Notes: generated by a model not told the origin, from the sequence alone. A stretch of 64,000 nucleotides of DNA from Lancefieldella sp. Marseille-Q7238 (GCF_949152215.1 NZ_OX424407.1:1120530-1184529); one strand, 5' to 3'. Shown: positions 7,595 to 16,472, counted from the first letter of the stretch. Numbers and translations: made by a program.

Positions 7595-9474
7595 TACAGT
7601 ACCGTTCCCGCAACGGTCTGCAGAACGAAAAGACCGCCTGCAGCCGCCAGATACGTGACCACGGCGATGGCCATTGACGTAAGGGAAAGCGCGAAGCCTG
7701 AAGTTTCCTGGTTCTTCTCGTCACGGTGACGAAGAACAGAGAGGTAGACGGGGGTTAGAAGGAACGAGAGCAACGTTGAGATGGTTGCTGCTCCAAAGGC
7801 CGAGATGACCACATGGTGAATGGTGACGCCTGCGGGAACGTTGATGAGCCAGTTCATGATGACCGCGTCAAGACCAGCTCCGAGCGCGGCAGTGACGCCT
7901 GATACTAGAAGGCCTAAAAGCAGTGAGCGAAAACCAAAGCCCAGGATAGAAGGGGAGTCTTCGCTGCCTGGATCGTCTTCAAGGAAGAAGTTAGTAACGT
8001 AGCTGATGGTGTCATCTGCGAGGATAAGCGCGACAGGCATGGCGAGACAGGTAAAGAACACCAGCGTTGGGGCGATGCTTGTATTGAAGAACGCGGCTGC
8101 TGCTGCCGATGCTACGCCGGTGGCAATAATCCAGAAAAAAATCCAGACGTTGCGATGGAAGAACCAGATAACGTCGCGGCTGCGCTCGCTGCCCTCACTA
8201 TCAGAGCTTCCTCCTGCGATTTGCAGGTCTTCAGCGTGCTCTTCTTCAAGGACGTCCAGCGCGTCGTCGACGGTAACGATACCAAGCAGGCGCTGATCGT
8301 CCGAAACAACGGGCATGGCAAGCAGATTGTATTTGGCGATATTGCGCGCGACATCCTCCTGGTCGTCTTCGGGTGACGCGGTAACAAGGTTCTTGTTGGC
8401 AATCTCATCGAGCTTTTGGCTTTGGTCAGAGACGATAAGCTGATTTAAGGTGACGATGCCCGAAAGGCGGCCGTCTGAATCTGTGAGGTAAAGATAGCGC
8501 ACCGTCTCAAAGTCCTCGTCAAGGGCGCGCAGCCGCTCAAATGCGTATGCGACCGTCTGATCTTCCGGCAGTGAGAGCGCCTCCGAAGTCATAATACGAC
8601 CAGCGGTATCCTCACGGTATCCCAACAGCTGGCGGATAGCGCGCTGTTCCTTGACACCCATCAGGCGCAGGAGCTTCTCGGCACGGTCATAGCTTAGTTC
8701 GGATACCAGCTCAGCGGCATCGTCCGGATCCATCTCAGACAGGATGCGGGACGCCTCTTTTTCGTTCATGCCGCCGATGAGCTCAACGGCCATGGCGTCA
8801 TCGTTGAACTCCGCCATAGCGCCGGCACGTTGCTCGTCGTCAAGTTGCGCGAAGACCTGGCTGCGCAGACGGGAGTCCAGGCGCTCGATAATGTCGGCGA
8901 CATCGGCGGGGTGCAGCTCATCAAGGGTTTTGTGTGAGACGGACAGTTTGACGTTGGAGAGGTCGCGCTCCACAAGATCCATGTAGCTCCACGCGATGAT
9001 GCGCTCCGGTATGGGACGACCCATGGCGCGTGCGGCCCGGATGACAATCTTTTCAAGCTTTGGTGACAGGCTGCGCAAAAGTCCCCGCACGCCCACTTCC
9101 GCGCCAAGCAAACGAAGCTGTGTTGAACTGGTGTCGGAGAGCTTGAGATCGTTTACGCGGACAACGCGAATGCCGCGCGTGTCTACTATCTGCTTGTTGA
9201 GAATGTCGCGGGCGAGAAGTACCTCATTAGGTTGCAGGTACGAGAAACGAATCTCAGTAGAGGGTACCTTCAGCTTAATGGTGTCTTCATCGTAGGATTC
9301 CACGTACTTGCGCCAGGAAATCATAAGGGGCGTGCGGCCGGGTCCCATGAATGCGAGGGAAGTGATGCGGGGAAAAACCTCGCCGGTAGCAATGCCAAGA
9401 TCGGAAACGGTGCCGATCTTCTCGCCAAGTGAATCCATGACAGGATTTCCAAGAAGTTGAGAGAGATAAATCAT
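7594..9474 (-). CDS. PRC-barrel / MgtE N-domain / CBS membrane protein
   Basis: This is a 626-residue protein with, in order, a PRC barrel (about 1-90), an MgtE N-type helical superhelix (about 170-285, with repeated LxxMDPDDAAELVSEL-type helices), two CBS domains (about 290-415) and roughly five transmembrane segments (about 445-626). In true MgtE channels the N and CBS domains sense cytosolic Mg2+ and close the pore. Here the membrane part lacks a recognisable MgtE GGNxGxQ motif, so it may be a diverged channel or a sensor subunit. The start ATG at 9474 is chosen because AAAGGAG lies just upstream; an in-frame extension to 9507 has no such site. It is coupled to the NRAMP-related gene and preceded by a long structured leader. 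Confidence 0.78.
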   Translation of the reverse strand: MIYLSQLLGNPVMDSLGEKIGTVSDLGIATGEVFPRITSLAFMGPGRTPLMISWRKYVESYDEDTIKLKVPSTEIRFSYLQPNEVLLARDILNKQIVDTRGIRVVRVNDLKLSDTSSTQLRLLGAEVGVRGLLRSLSPKLEKIVIRAARAMGRPIPERIIAWSYMDLVERDLSNVKLSVSHKTLDELHPADVADIIERLDSRLRSQVFAQLDDEQRAGAMAEFNDDAMAVELIGGMNEKEASRILSEMDPDDAAELVSELSYDRAEKLLRLMGVKEQRAIRQLLGYREDTAGRIMTSEALSLPEDQTVAYAFERLRALDEDFETVRYLYLTDSDGRLSGIVTLNQLIVSDQSQKLDEIANKNLVTASPEDDQEDVARNIAKYNLLAMPVVSDDQRLLGIVTVDDALDVLEEEHAEDLQIAGGSSDSEGSERSRDVIWFFHRNVWIFFWIIATGVASAAAAAFFNTSIAPTLVFFTCLAMPVALILADDTISYVTNFFLEDDPGSEDSPSILGFGFRSLLLGLLVSGVTAALGAGLDAVIMNWLINVPAGVTIHHVVISAFGAATISTLLSFLLTPVYLSVLRHRDEKNQETSGFALSLTSMAIAVVTYLAAAGGLFVLQTVAGTVL

Positions 9475-9669
9475 GTGTGCTCCTTTGTGCGGCTTGCGCG
9501 CAGGCAAGCAGCGAACTTGCGATTACACCCCTGACGGTGCAATCAAGCACACCGTGAGGGGTCAGCGACTGTGAGGTCGGGGTTTCATGCTGACCTTTCT
9601 CCTTAATCTCTTTTTCTTTATGACAGGTCTCATGGCAGCGTTCTAACAACAGCTGCTCTGTCAATAATC
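9475..9669 (-). promoter_or_regulatory. Long structured 5' leader of the cation-transport operon
   Basis: Two strong hairpins compete. On the minus strand GGTCAGC (9595-9589) can pair with GCTGACC (9566-9560). The overlapping segment 9561-9550 can instead pair with 9539-9528 in a 12-bp stem with one mismatch (CCCCTCACGGTG against CACCGTCAGGGG). Mutually exclusive stems upstream of a transporter operon are typical of riboswitch or attenuator leaders. The primary sequence does not show the conserved M-box core, so any ligand is unknown. Confidence 0.5.
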
Positions 9670-9675
9670 AAGAGC

Positions 9676-9684
9676 ATTGTAACA
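9676..9684 (-). promoter_or_regulatory. Extended -10 promoter of the cation-transport operon
   Basis: On the minus strand the sequence TGTTACAAT is an extended -10 element, placing a start near 9669 and giving a leader of about 195 nt. No convincing -35 hexamer is present, as is usual for extended -10 promoters. Confidence 0.45.
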
Positions 9685-9775
9685 GCCATAGAAGGCGGCA
9701 ACGGCGAGAAACTTTTGTGATGTTTATTTTTACGATGAAGGCGCCGGTGGCCAAATCGACTTCCAGCGGGCGCCT

Positions 9776-10132
9776 TTAGTATTCGGGGTTATCCACCTCT
9801 ACCTTGTCAGATTCCTGGAACGGAGCAAGGGTGGATATCATGACCATGGTTTCGTCGTAGGGATTGTTGACATAATGAACTTCACCAGGCTCGATGTGAA
9901 TGAAGTCCCCAGCGGAAAGCGTGTGAACTTCACCATCGACAACGATATCAACCATACCGCGCAGAATATGGAAGTTCTCTTCCATGACATGATGATAATG
10001 CGCCTGGAAATTTTGCCCCGGCTGGAATTGGACGACCGCGTAATTCATACGGGGGCCTTTCATAAGGTATTTTGGTCCCGAGTCGCCAAAACGATACTCA
10101 AAATCGCTCTCATGCACGACAAACATAGACAT
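9776..10132 (-). CDS. Small cupin-domain protein
   Basis: This is a single-domain cupin of 118 residues. The metal-binding motif 1 is seen as His45-x-His47 (or His48) with Glu52, and motif 2 as PGEVHYVNN with His86. Small cupins of this kind are often isomerases, or bind sugars or metals; no substrate can be named. It lies 38 bp downstream of the lsrK remnant on the same strand and may have been part of the same operon before that operon collapsed. A GGCGCC inverted repeat beginning at its stop codon (9731-9778) probably acts as its terminator. Confidence 0.8.
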   Translation of the reverse strand: MSMFVVHESDFEYRFGDSGPKYLMKGPRMNYAVVQFQPGQNFQAHYHHVMEENFHILRGMVDIVVDGEVHTLSAGDFIHIEPGEVHYVNNPYDETMVMISTLAPFQESDKVEVDNPEY

Positions 10133-10170
10133 ATCCTTTCATGTGTGAGTTTTTGGATAGTAATCTGTCT

Positions 10171-10692
10171 TTACAGCCCCGGCGCTCTCCAGAGGCCCTT
10201 GGTTTTTCCGGCTTCAGACAATGCGAGCTGAGCCTGATACACTTCTTTCCATGTCTCATACAGTTTCTGGTAGACGGCATGATTATCCGCATTGGGCTCA
10301 AAGGTTTGTTCCCATCTGACAACACGCTTGGCTCCTTCGGCAATGCTGGGATATATGCCTACTCCGTATCCTGCGAGAATTGCCGCGCCAAGGGCTGTAG
10401 CCTCCTTGACTTCAGGGACACGAACGCGCTTGCCGCATACGTCTGCAAGAATATGGGCCCATAAGGGGCTTTTGGAAGCTCCTCCCGCAAAGACCAGTTC
10501 GTTTGGTTCGTTGCCGGTGGCGTCTTTGACCAGATCGATATGGCCTTTGACGAGAAACGCTGTGTTCTCAAGAATTGCGCGGTAGAACGTATACTTATTG
10601 AAGCGCTTGGCATCAAGCTCGAAATTAGTAAATGTAGGACTCGCGTGAGTCCAGTGAATGTAGTTCATTACATCGCTGAAGCAGCAAAGCAT
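10171..10692 (-). pseudogene. lsrK: Autoinducer-2 kinase remnant, C-terminal third only
   Basis: The 173 readable residues correspond to the last third of a FGGY-type AI-2 kinase of about 530 residues. Diagnostic stretches are FSDVMNYIHWTHASPTF, LVFAGGASKSPLW, PEVKEATALGAAI and the terminal LWRAPGL, which closely follow the C-terminus of Escherichia coli LsrK. The sugar-kinase N-terminal domain and half of the ATP-binding domain are missing, so it cannot be active. Similarity stops at about 10680, exactly where the lsrB remnant begins on the other strand. LsrK phosphorylates DPD (AI-2) after import. The remnant is otherwise intact, with no internal stop codons, suggesting recent loss or tolerance of the fragment. 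Confidence 0.88.
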
Positions 10693-10982
10693 CCCCGCAG
10701 TCCATCAAGTCCTACTGTGAGCATGGCACTATTTACAACTGGGGTCTTTGGGATTGCGCTGTTCAAGGCGCTATGGGCTGCTACGTTGCGGCATACCTCG
10801 CCGCTGGCAATGAAGTTAAGGTTGGCGATACCATTTCTATCCCGAGTATTGGCGATGTCAAGGTAGAGGCAAATGATTCCATTGCCGAAGGCGCCAAGAC
10901 TGCCGAGAAGAACAACGGCGTAGTACTTTTGCCTGAGCGCCTGGTATTCACAAAAGAGAACATGAATAATTACGCGTTCTAG
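10680..10982 (+). pseudogene. lsrB: AI-2 binding protein remnant, C-terminal quarter only
   Basis: The frame from 10680 to the stop at 980-982 reads through TIYNWGLWDCAVQG, VGDTISIPSIGDVKV and VVLLPERLVFTKENMNNYAF. This matches the last ~100 residues of the periplasmic AI-2 receptor LsrB (family ending VLLPERVIF...KYDF). The signal peptide, the whole first lobe and most of the second are missing. An in-frame ATG at 10773 could start a 69-residue peptide, but this would be a meaningless fragment. The 5' truncation point coincides with that of lsrK, so one deletion explains both fragments. lsrF follows on the same strand. Confidence 0.85.
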
Positions 10983-11119
10983 TATTCGGTTTAAGCATCC
11001 AAGCGCTTCTCGACACTGAGGTTGAGCGCTTAGACAGCTCATTTTGTTGTACCTTTCTGCGTCGCATCGGCTACTGCCTCTGCCGGTGCGTCGCAGATTC
11101 GCCTAAAGAAAGGATTCAT

Positions 11120-11998
11120 ATGGCTGATCTTGATGGCCTTAAAGTTGCTAAGGATTATCACGTTGATACTCCTTTCGCTAACGACCAAGGGTTTTATGTA
11201 AAGGGTGCGAATAATCTTGATTGGGGTATGCAGAAGCATCTTTCCAATATCTTTGACCCTAAGAGCGGCAATACGGTCATGTTCGCTTTTGATCATGGGT
11301 ATTTCATGGGCTCAACGGCCGGTCTTGAGCGTCTTGACTTGCTGCTTCCGCAGCTTGCTCCCTATGTTGATTGTTTTATGGGCACGCGAGGCGCGCTTCG
11401 TAGCTGTGTTCCTCCTCAAATATCCAAAGGTATCGCGCTTCGCGTGACTTCAGGCTCTTCGATGCTCCAGGCCGATCTTTCACATGAGGTCGTTGCTGTG
11501 GATATCGAGGACACTATCCGCATGAACGCCGACTGCATGGCTGTTCAAACATTTATCGGAGCTGACGGTCAGCTTTCCAGCATTGACAATCTGAGCCAAG
11601 TGGTCAATGCCGGTTTCCATTACAGCATTCCAACACTCGGTGTTTGTGCGGTTGGCAAAGATATGGAGCGTACGGGTCGTTTCTTCAAGCTGGCTACCCG
11701 CATCATTGCTGAGATGGGCGTCCAGATTGTGAAGACTTATGACTGCGAAGACTTTGAAGAGGTTGTAGCTGCTTGTCCGGTGCCGATTGTGGTTGCCGGT
11801 GGTAAGAAGCTGCCTGAGCGCGAGGCTCTCAACCTTGCTTATGACGTTATCAGGAAGGGTGCTCGTGGTGTTGACATGGGGCGCAATATCTTCCAGAGCA
11901 CCCACCCCTTACAGATGGCCGAGGCTGTTCGCAAGATTGTGCATGAAGGAGCAACTGACGCTGAGGCGTGGGAGTTCTTTGAGGACGCGACGCACTAA
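11120..11998 (+). CDS. lsrF: 3-hydroxy-2,4-pentadione-5-phosphate thiolase
   Basis: This is a 292-residue class I aldolase-like protein (DeoC/FbaB fold) of the length expected for LsrF. The Schiff-base lysine is visible at Lys205 in QIVKTYDC; other family stretches are MFAFDHGYFMG, MGTRGALRS and PVPIVVAGG. In the lsr pathway LsrF transfers an acetyl group from the isomerised AI-2 phosphate to coenzyme A. Here it is the only intact lsr gene. The kinase and receptor are remnants, and transporter, repressor and LsrG genes are not seen, so its substrate supply is unclear. Start ATG 11120 has AAAGAAAGGA upstream. A strong terminator follows. Confidence 0.88.
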   Translation: MADLDGLKVAKDYHVDTPFANDQGFYVKGANNLDWGMQKHLSNIFDPKSGNTVMFAFDHGYFMGSTAGLERLDLLLPQLAPYVDCFMGTRGALRSCVPPQISKGIALRVTSGSSMLQADLSHEVVAVDIEDTIRMNADCMAVQTFIGADGQLSSIDNLSQVVNAGFHYSIPTLGVCAVGKDMERTGRFFKLATRIIAEMGVQIVKTYDCEDFEEVVAACPVPIVVAGGKKLPEREALNLAYDVIRKGARGVDMGRNIFQSTHPLQMAEAVRKIVHEGATDAEAWEFFEDATH

Positions 11999-12049
11999 GC
12001 AGATTTCAACTCCGCTTCGCTAAGAGTTTTGCTATCTCCCTCTTCTCAT

Positions 12050-12089
12050 AGCGAGAAGCGCTTGGAACCTCAGGCGCTTCTCGCTTTTT
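12050..12089 (+). terminator. Strong terminator after lsrF, built from an inverted GCGAGAAG pair
   Basis: A perfect 12-bp stem AGCGAGAAGCGC (12050-12061) / GCGCTTCTCGCT (12074-12085) with a 12-nt loop is followed by TTTTTG. Both arms contain the octamer that is over-represented throughout the window. Confidence 0.9.
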
Positions 12090-12203
12090 GTTTACTAAGA
12101 GTGGATCGATAGCGTTGTACCATGATGGCCGCCTTACAATGTAGGGGTATACAGGACGTAGAATTGGAATCGTCAAACAATTTGGATTGAGGCTGGGGTC
12201 AAT

Positions 12204-13529
12204 ATGCAAACAGATACGCTGATTTTGATTGTTGCTGCTGCGGCTGCTGTTATGGCCGCTATTCTTGCGGGTATGACCTGGAGCCGTACGAGAGATTCCG
12301 CGGAGACTTTCGCTTCGCTCTCCACGACTATCAGTGAAAAAATTGATTCAGAGATGAAGCACACACGAGAGCAGTCCCAGGCGTCTATTGACGTGCTTGA
12401 TCGCAGACTTTCCGAAATGACAGGTAAAGTTAACGATGTGGAACGTGCGATGGGGGATTTCAGAACAAGCACAATTAAAGAACTCGGCGATGCTCGGGCT
12501 GCACAAGAGAAGAGCTACGCTGCCATGCAAACCGGCATCAGCGGGACTTTGAAGGGCGTCCAAGACAGTGTTTCTCGCCAGCTTATTGCTATTCGCGAGG
12601 ACAGCAGCAGGAGCCTTGAGCAGATTCGTGCCACCGTTGACGAGAAACTCCAGAAAACGCTGAATGACCGTATCAGCGAGTCGTTTAAGCTCGTCAACGA
12701 TCAGCTAGATTCTGTTTCCAAAGGGCTTGGCGAGATGCGCGGAATGGCGCAGAGTGTCGGTGATTTGCGCAAAGTCCTTTCCAACGTTAAGACCAGAGGC
12801 ATTGTTGGCGAGGTGCAGCTAGGAGCAATCCTTGAGGAGGTTCTTGCTCCAGAGCAGTATGAAACCAATGTGGCGACCGTTCCCGACAGCACCAATAGGG
12901 TTGAGTTTGCCGTCAAGATTCCCGGCAAGGACGATGAGTTTGTGTACCTGCCTATTGACGCAAAATTCCCTGGCGAGGCCTACGGACACCTGGAAGATGC
13001 GAAAGAAGCCGGCGACGCCGCGGCCATTGACGTCGCTTGGAAAGAACTGGAAACTCGTCTGAAAAGTGAGGCGAAAGACATCCACGAGAAGTATGTTGCC
13101 CCGCCGGCGACCACGTCATTCGCGGTTTTGTTTTTGCCCTTTGAGGGGCTGTATGCCGAGGTAGTGAATCGCACAGGTTTGGTCGAGCAGATTCAACGGG
13201 AGTGGCATATCAATATTGCCGGTCCGTCCACTATGGCAGCACTGCTCAACGCCCTGCAGATGGGATTTCAGACCGTGGCCATTCAAAAGCGTGCGGATGA
13301 GATACAAAAGGTGCTTGCGGCGGTCAAGGCGGAGCTGCCCAAGTATCGGCGTGAGCTTGAGAAGGCGCAGAAGCAGCTGAATACGGCATCGAAGACTATC
13401 GACGGGCTTGTTGGCACACGCACGCGGGCCATGGAGAAAACTCTCAAGGGCGTGACCGCCGTTGGTTCTTTGGATGAAGCAGACGGGCTTCTCGGCATTG
13501 AAGACCAGATGGATGACGGGGACGAGTAG
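12204..13529 (+). CDS. rmuC: RmuC-family DNA recombination protein
   Basis: This is a 441-residue protein. An N-terminal membrane anchor (residues 1-20, LILIVAAAAAVMAAILAGM) is followed by a long coiled coil (about 25-170) and then the RmuC nuclease-like domain (about 190-400). The latter contains the characteristic GIVGEVQLGAILEEVLAPEQY and YLPIDAKFPGEAY. RmuC proteins limit recombination at inverted or short repeats and in E. coli act in phage defence; the core is related to PD-(D/E)xK nucleases. Start ATG 12204 has GAGGCTGGGGTC upstream, a weak site. The next gene follows 31 bp later. Confidence 0.88.
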   Translation: MQTDTLILIVAAAAAVMAAILAGMTWSRTRDSAETFASLSTTISEKIDSEMKHTREQSQASIDVLDRRLSEMTGKVNDVERAMGDFRTSTIKELGDARAAQEKSYAAMQTGISGTLKGVQDSVSRQLIAIREDSSRSLEQIRATVDEKLQKTLNDRISESFKLVNDQLDSVSKGLGEMRGMAQSVGDLRKVLSNVKTRGIVGEVQLGAILEEVLAPEQYETNVATVPDSTNRVEFAVKIPGKDDEFVYLPIDAKFPGEAYGHLEDAKEAGDAAAIDVAWKELETRLKSEAKDIHEKYVAPPATTSFAVLFLPFEGLYAEVVNRTGLVEQIQREWHINIAGPSTMAALLNALQMGFQTVAIQKRADEIQKVLAAVKAELPKYRRELEKAQKQLNTASKTIDGLVGTRTRAMEKTLKGVTAVGSLDEADGLLGIEDQMDDGDE

Positions 13530-13560
13530 CTACGACAATGCATGAAAGGGCATAGCAACC

Positions 13561-14228
13561 ATGGAATTTATTCTTGATACCGCTATTTGGATGCTGTAAA
13601 GAAGCTCGATGAGTTACTAACTGTTGCCGGCGTGACTACCAATCCCACAATTATTGCCAAGAGTGGTAAGAGCCCTGAAGATGTTATCCGGCAATTCGCG
13701 GAGTATTTGCATCCTGAGCAGAAATTCTTTGTCCAGACAGTTTCAACAGAGTATAAAAAGATGCTGGAAGAGGCCCGTTACATTTGCAGCCTTCGTCCCA
13801 AAAACACATATGTCAAGATTCCTGTTACCCACACAGGTTACAAGGCGATAAAAAAGCTGAAATCTGAGGGTCTTGGCGTTCTGGCAACAGCCATCTATTC
13901 TGCTGATGAGGCCTTTTTGGCAGCGTTGAATGGAGCTGACTATCTGGCTCCCTATGTCAACCGCATGTGCAATTATGGCGATGGCATCGGGCAGGTCATA
14001 GATTTGCTTCAGATGCTTGAGACCCAGGGATTGAACTCGAAGGTCATTGCCGCGTCATTTAAGAATGCCGAGCAGGTTCACACTCTTATCACTGCTGGCA
14101 TTCAGGCAGTGACTGTTCCACCTGAAATCGCCTATACGATGATCGGTCATCCTGGAACTGAGATTGCCGTTAAGGAGTTTACTAAGAACTGGCAGGCTAC
14201 TTACGGTCGTGATTCTCTGAGAGGCTAG
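13561..14228 (+). pseudogene. Fructose-6-phosphate aldolase / transaldolase-like gene with a one-base deletion
   Basis: ATG 13561 begins with the family N-terminus MEFILDTA, but the frame then hits TAA at 13597-13599. The remaining 213 codons continue in another frame from TTG 13587 (DAVKKLDELLTVAGVTTNPTI). Reinserting a single A at about 13585 restores D-T-A-N-L-D-A-V, the family consensus. The Schiff-base lysine is intact in TYVKIPVT (Lys86 of the restored protein), as is the C-terminal domain. Fsa/TalC enzymes join dihydroxyacetone or a similar donor to glyceraldehyde 3-phosphate. Without the first beta strand, which carries the conserved Asp6, a product started at TTG 13587 would probably be inactive. 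A sequencing error at this site is the main alternative. Confidence 0.82.
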
Positions 14229-14558
14229 CAACTTGTCAGAGAACTTGTTGCACTTTCATTTCTTCATACATGAGGCGATGCTATTAGACTCTTGGTTCCG
14301 CTTTCCGTAGCTTTCCGTTTTCTCCGACTTTGAAGTTCTTTGCCTCTTCGCATCAATTTTGGCGGAGATAATTTCTCACATAAAAACCTTATACAAAGAC
14401 ACTTAGATTATGTATATAAACTTGACATAGGGGGAATAACCTCAACCGTAAAGCAGAAACACCGCAGGCGTGGTGTGGAGAAAAGTCCTGTTGGAGAGGT
14501 AGTTTCATAACAAGGGGCTTCTCGCCAACTGAGCCTGCAAAGGAAAGGAACACTAACT
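14229..14558 (+). other. Upstream region of the dnaK operon
   Basis: These 330 bases contain no gene. A weak hairpin GCAAC/GTTGC (14227-14251) may end the preceding gene. The shared heat-shock box lies at 14398-14409, AT-rich promoter-like sequence at 14410-14430 includes TTGACA, and one CTTCTCGCC copy lies at 14518-14526. The distance from the box to the dnaK start (about 150 bp) implies a long untranslated leader. Confidence 0.6.
14398..14409 (+). promoter_or_regulatory. Candidate heat-shock operator upstream of dnaK
   Basis: GACACTTAGATT is identical to the box upstream of clpB (21571-21582) and differs at two positions from the box upstream of hsp20 (25721-25732). A weaker, AT-rich inverted partner (ATATAA) follows 5 bases later. 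It is not the canonical actinobacterial HAIR element CTTGAGT-N7-ACTCAAG. HspR, encoded in this operon, is the obvious candidate binder. Confidence 0.6.
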
Positions 14559-16472
14559 ATGGGAAAGATTCTTGGTATCGACCTTGGCACCACCAACTCG
14601 GCTATGGCCGTCCTTGAGGGCGGAGAGCCGACTATTATTGTGAATGCTGAGGGAGATCGTACTACTCCGTCGGTCGTGGGCTTCCGCGCTGACGGCGACC
14701 GCATTGTTGGTAAAGCGGCAAAGAACCAGGCTGTCACCAATCCGGTGAACACTGTGTTCTCCATTAAGCGCTTCATGGGCCGCAAGTTTGACGAGGTTCA
14801 GTCCGAGATGAAGACCGTTCCGTACAAGGTCAAGTCCGGTACTGACGGTCGCGCGGTCGTGGAGATTGAGGGCACCGATTATACGCCTGAGCAAATCAGC
14901 GCCATGATTCTCTCAAAGATGAAGGCTGATGCCGAGAAGTACCTCGGTGAGAAAGTGACCGACGCTGTCATCACTGTTCCTGCCTACTTCAATGACTCTC
15001 AGCGTCAGGCAACCAAAGACGCTGGTAAAATCGCCGGCCTCAACGTTCAGCGTATTGTCAACGAGCCGACGGCAGCCGCTCTTGCCTATGGTCTTGATAA
15101 GAAAGATAAGGATCAGAAAGTTCTCGTCTTCGACCTTGGTGGCGGCACCTTTGACGTCTCGCTTCTTGATCTTGCCGACGGCGTTGTTGAGGTTCTTGCT
15201 ACCAATGGCGACAACCACCTCGGTGGCGATGACTGGGACCAGCGCGTGATTGACTGGCTTGCCGATAAGTTCAACTCCGACAACGGCATTGATCTTCGCA
15301 AGGATCCTATGGCGCTTCAGCGCCTGAAGGAGGCTGCGGAGAACGCCAAGAAGGAGCTCTCAAGTGCTCAGCAAGCACAGATTAACCTGCCATTTATTAC
15401 CGCCGACGCAACCGGTCCTAAGCACCTTGACTATACGCTGACTCGCGCTGAGTTTGAGCGCATTACGCGTGATCTGCTTGATCGCTGCAAGACTCCAGTA
15501 ACCAAGGCACTCCAGGACGCCGGTCTCCAGATTTCCAGCGTTGATGAGGTTATTCTTGTCGGTGGCTCCACTCGTATGCCTGCCGTTCAGGATCTTGTAA
15601 AGACCATGACCGGCAAGCAGCCCAATATGTCCGTGAACCCGGACGAAGTTGTTGCTGACGGCGCGGCTGTTCAGGGCGGCGTTCTGACCGGTGACGTTTC
15701 CGGCATCCTGCTTCTGGATGTTACCCCGCTTTCCCTTGGCGTTGAGACCATGGGCGGCGTGATGACCAAGATGATTGACCGCAACACCACCATTCCGACG
15801 TCCAAGACCGAGATTTACTCCACGGCCGCTGATAACCAGACGTCCGTTGAGATTAACGTCCTGCAGGGCGAGCGCGAGATGGCTGCGGACAACAAGTCGC
15901 TCGGTAAGTTCAACCTGACCGGCATTCCGGCTGCTCGTCGTGGTACCCCGCAGATTGAGGTTACCTTTGATATCGACGCCAACGGCATCGTGAAGGTCAC
16001 CGCAAAGGACAAGGCAACGGGCAAGTCCCAGGAGATTACCATCTCCGGCTCCACGGCGCTTTCTGATGACGAAGTCGATCGCATGGTCAAGGACGCCGAG
16101 TCCCACGCTGAGGAAGACAAGAAGCGTAAGGACGAGATTGAGATTCGCAACCAGACCGACTCGCTTGCGTACGGCACCGAGCAGACCCTGAAAGATCTGG
16201 GCGATAAGGTCCCCGAGGATCAGAAGAAGGCTACCGAGGAGGCCGTCGCTGAGGCTCGCAAGGCGCTTGAGGGCACCGATATCGAGGCTATCAAGGCGGC
16301 TGGCGAGAAGCTCCAGGAGGTTGGACACAAGCTCGCCGAGGTGGCGTACGCTGACGCCCAAGCTCAGACCGCTGGCTCCGATAACGCCTCTGCCGACAAC
16401 GCCAACGCGGCTGACGGTGATGTTGAAGACGCTGATTACGAGGTTGTTGACGACGATAAGTCTCAGAACTAA
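14559..16472 (+). CDS. dnaK: Molecular chaperone DnaK (Hsp70)
   Basis: This is a 637-residue Hsp70 of standard length. The nucleotide-binding domain starts [13 protein letters not shown] and contains the phosphate loops [13 protein letters not shown] and [12 protein letters not shown]. The linker [12 protein letters not shown] leads to the substrate-binding domain and a helical lid, ending in an Ala/Asp-rich tail. It folds nascent and stress-damaged proteins with GrpE and DnaJ, encoded immediately downstream. The starting ATG has AAAGGAAAGG upstream. It is the first gene of dnaK-grpE-dnaJ-hspR, the actinobacterial order in which HspR represses its own operon. Confidence 0.98.
   Translation: MGKILGIDLGTTNSAMAVLEGGEPTIIVNAEGDRTTPSVVGFRADGDRIVGKAAKNQAVTNPVNTVFSIKRFMGRKFDEVQSEMKTVPYKVKSGTDGRAVVEIEGTDYTPEQISAMILSKMKADAEKYLGEKVTDAVITVPAYFNDSQRQATKDAGKIAGLNVQRIVNEPTAAALAYGLDKKDKDQKVLVFDLGGGTFDVSLLDLADGVVEVLATNGDNHLGGDDWDQRVIDWLADKFNSDNGIDLRKDPMALQRLKEAAENAKKELSSAQQAQINLPFITADATGPKHLDYTLTRAEFERITRDLLDRCKTPVTKALQDAGLQISSVDEVILVGGSTRMPAVQDLVKTMTGKQPNMSVNPDEVVADGAAVQGGVLTGDVSGILLLDVTPLSLGVETMGGVMTKMIDRNTTIPTSKTEIYSTAADNQTSVEINVLQGEREMAADNKSLGKFNLTGIPAARRGTPQIEVTFDIDANGIVKVTAKDKATGKSQEITISGSTALSDDEVDRMVKDAESHAEEDKKRKDEIEIRNQTDSLAYGTEQTLKDLGDKVPEDQKKATEEAVAEARKALEGTDIEAIKAAGEKLQEVGHKLAEVAYADAQAQTAGSDNASADNANAADGDVEDADYEVVDDDKSQN

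Noticed and set aside
9475-9700. M-box (Mg2+) riboswitch in the leader of the transporter operon
   Set aside because: The conserved M-box core words (such as GTTAGGTGAGGCT and the following conserved junctions) are not present; only GTTAG and CGCTGCC fragments occur, so the leader is reported without naming a ligand.
10773-10982. 69-codon gene starting at ATG 10773
   Set aside because: The sequence is clearly the end of LsrB, and similarity extends upstream of this ATG, so it is a remnant and not an independent small gene.
14229-14558. Canonical HAIR (CTTGAGT-N7-ACTCAAG) or CIRCE element upstream of dnaK
   Set aside because: Neither sequence is found upstream of dnaK, clpB or hsp20; a different shared box was found instead.
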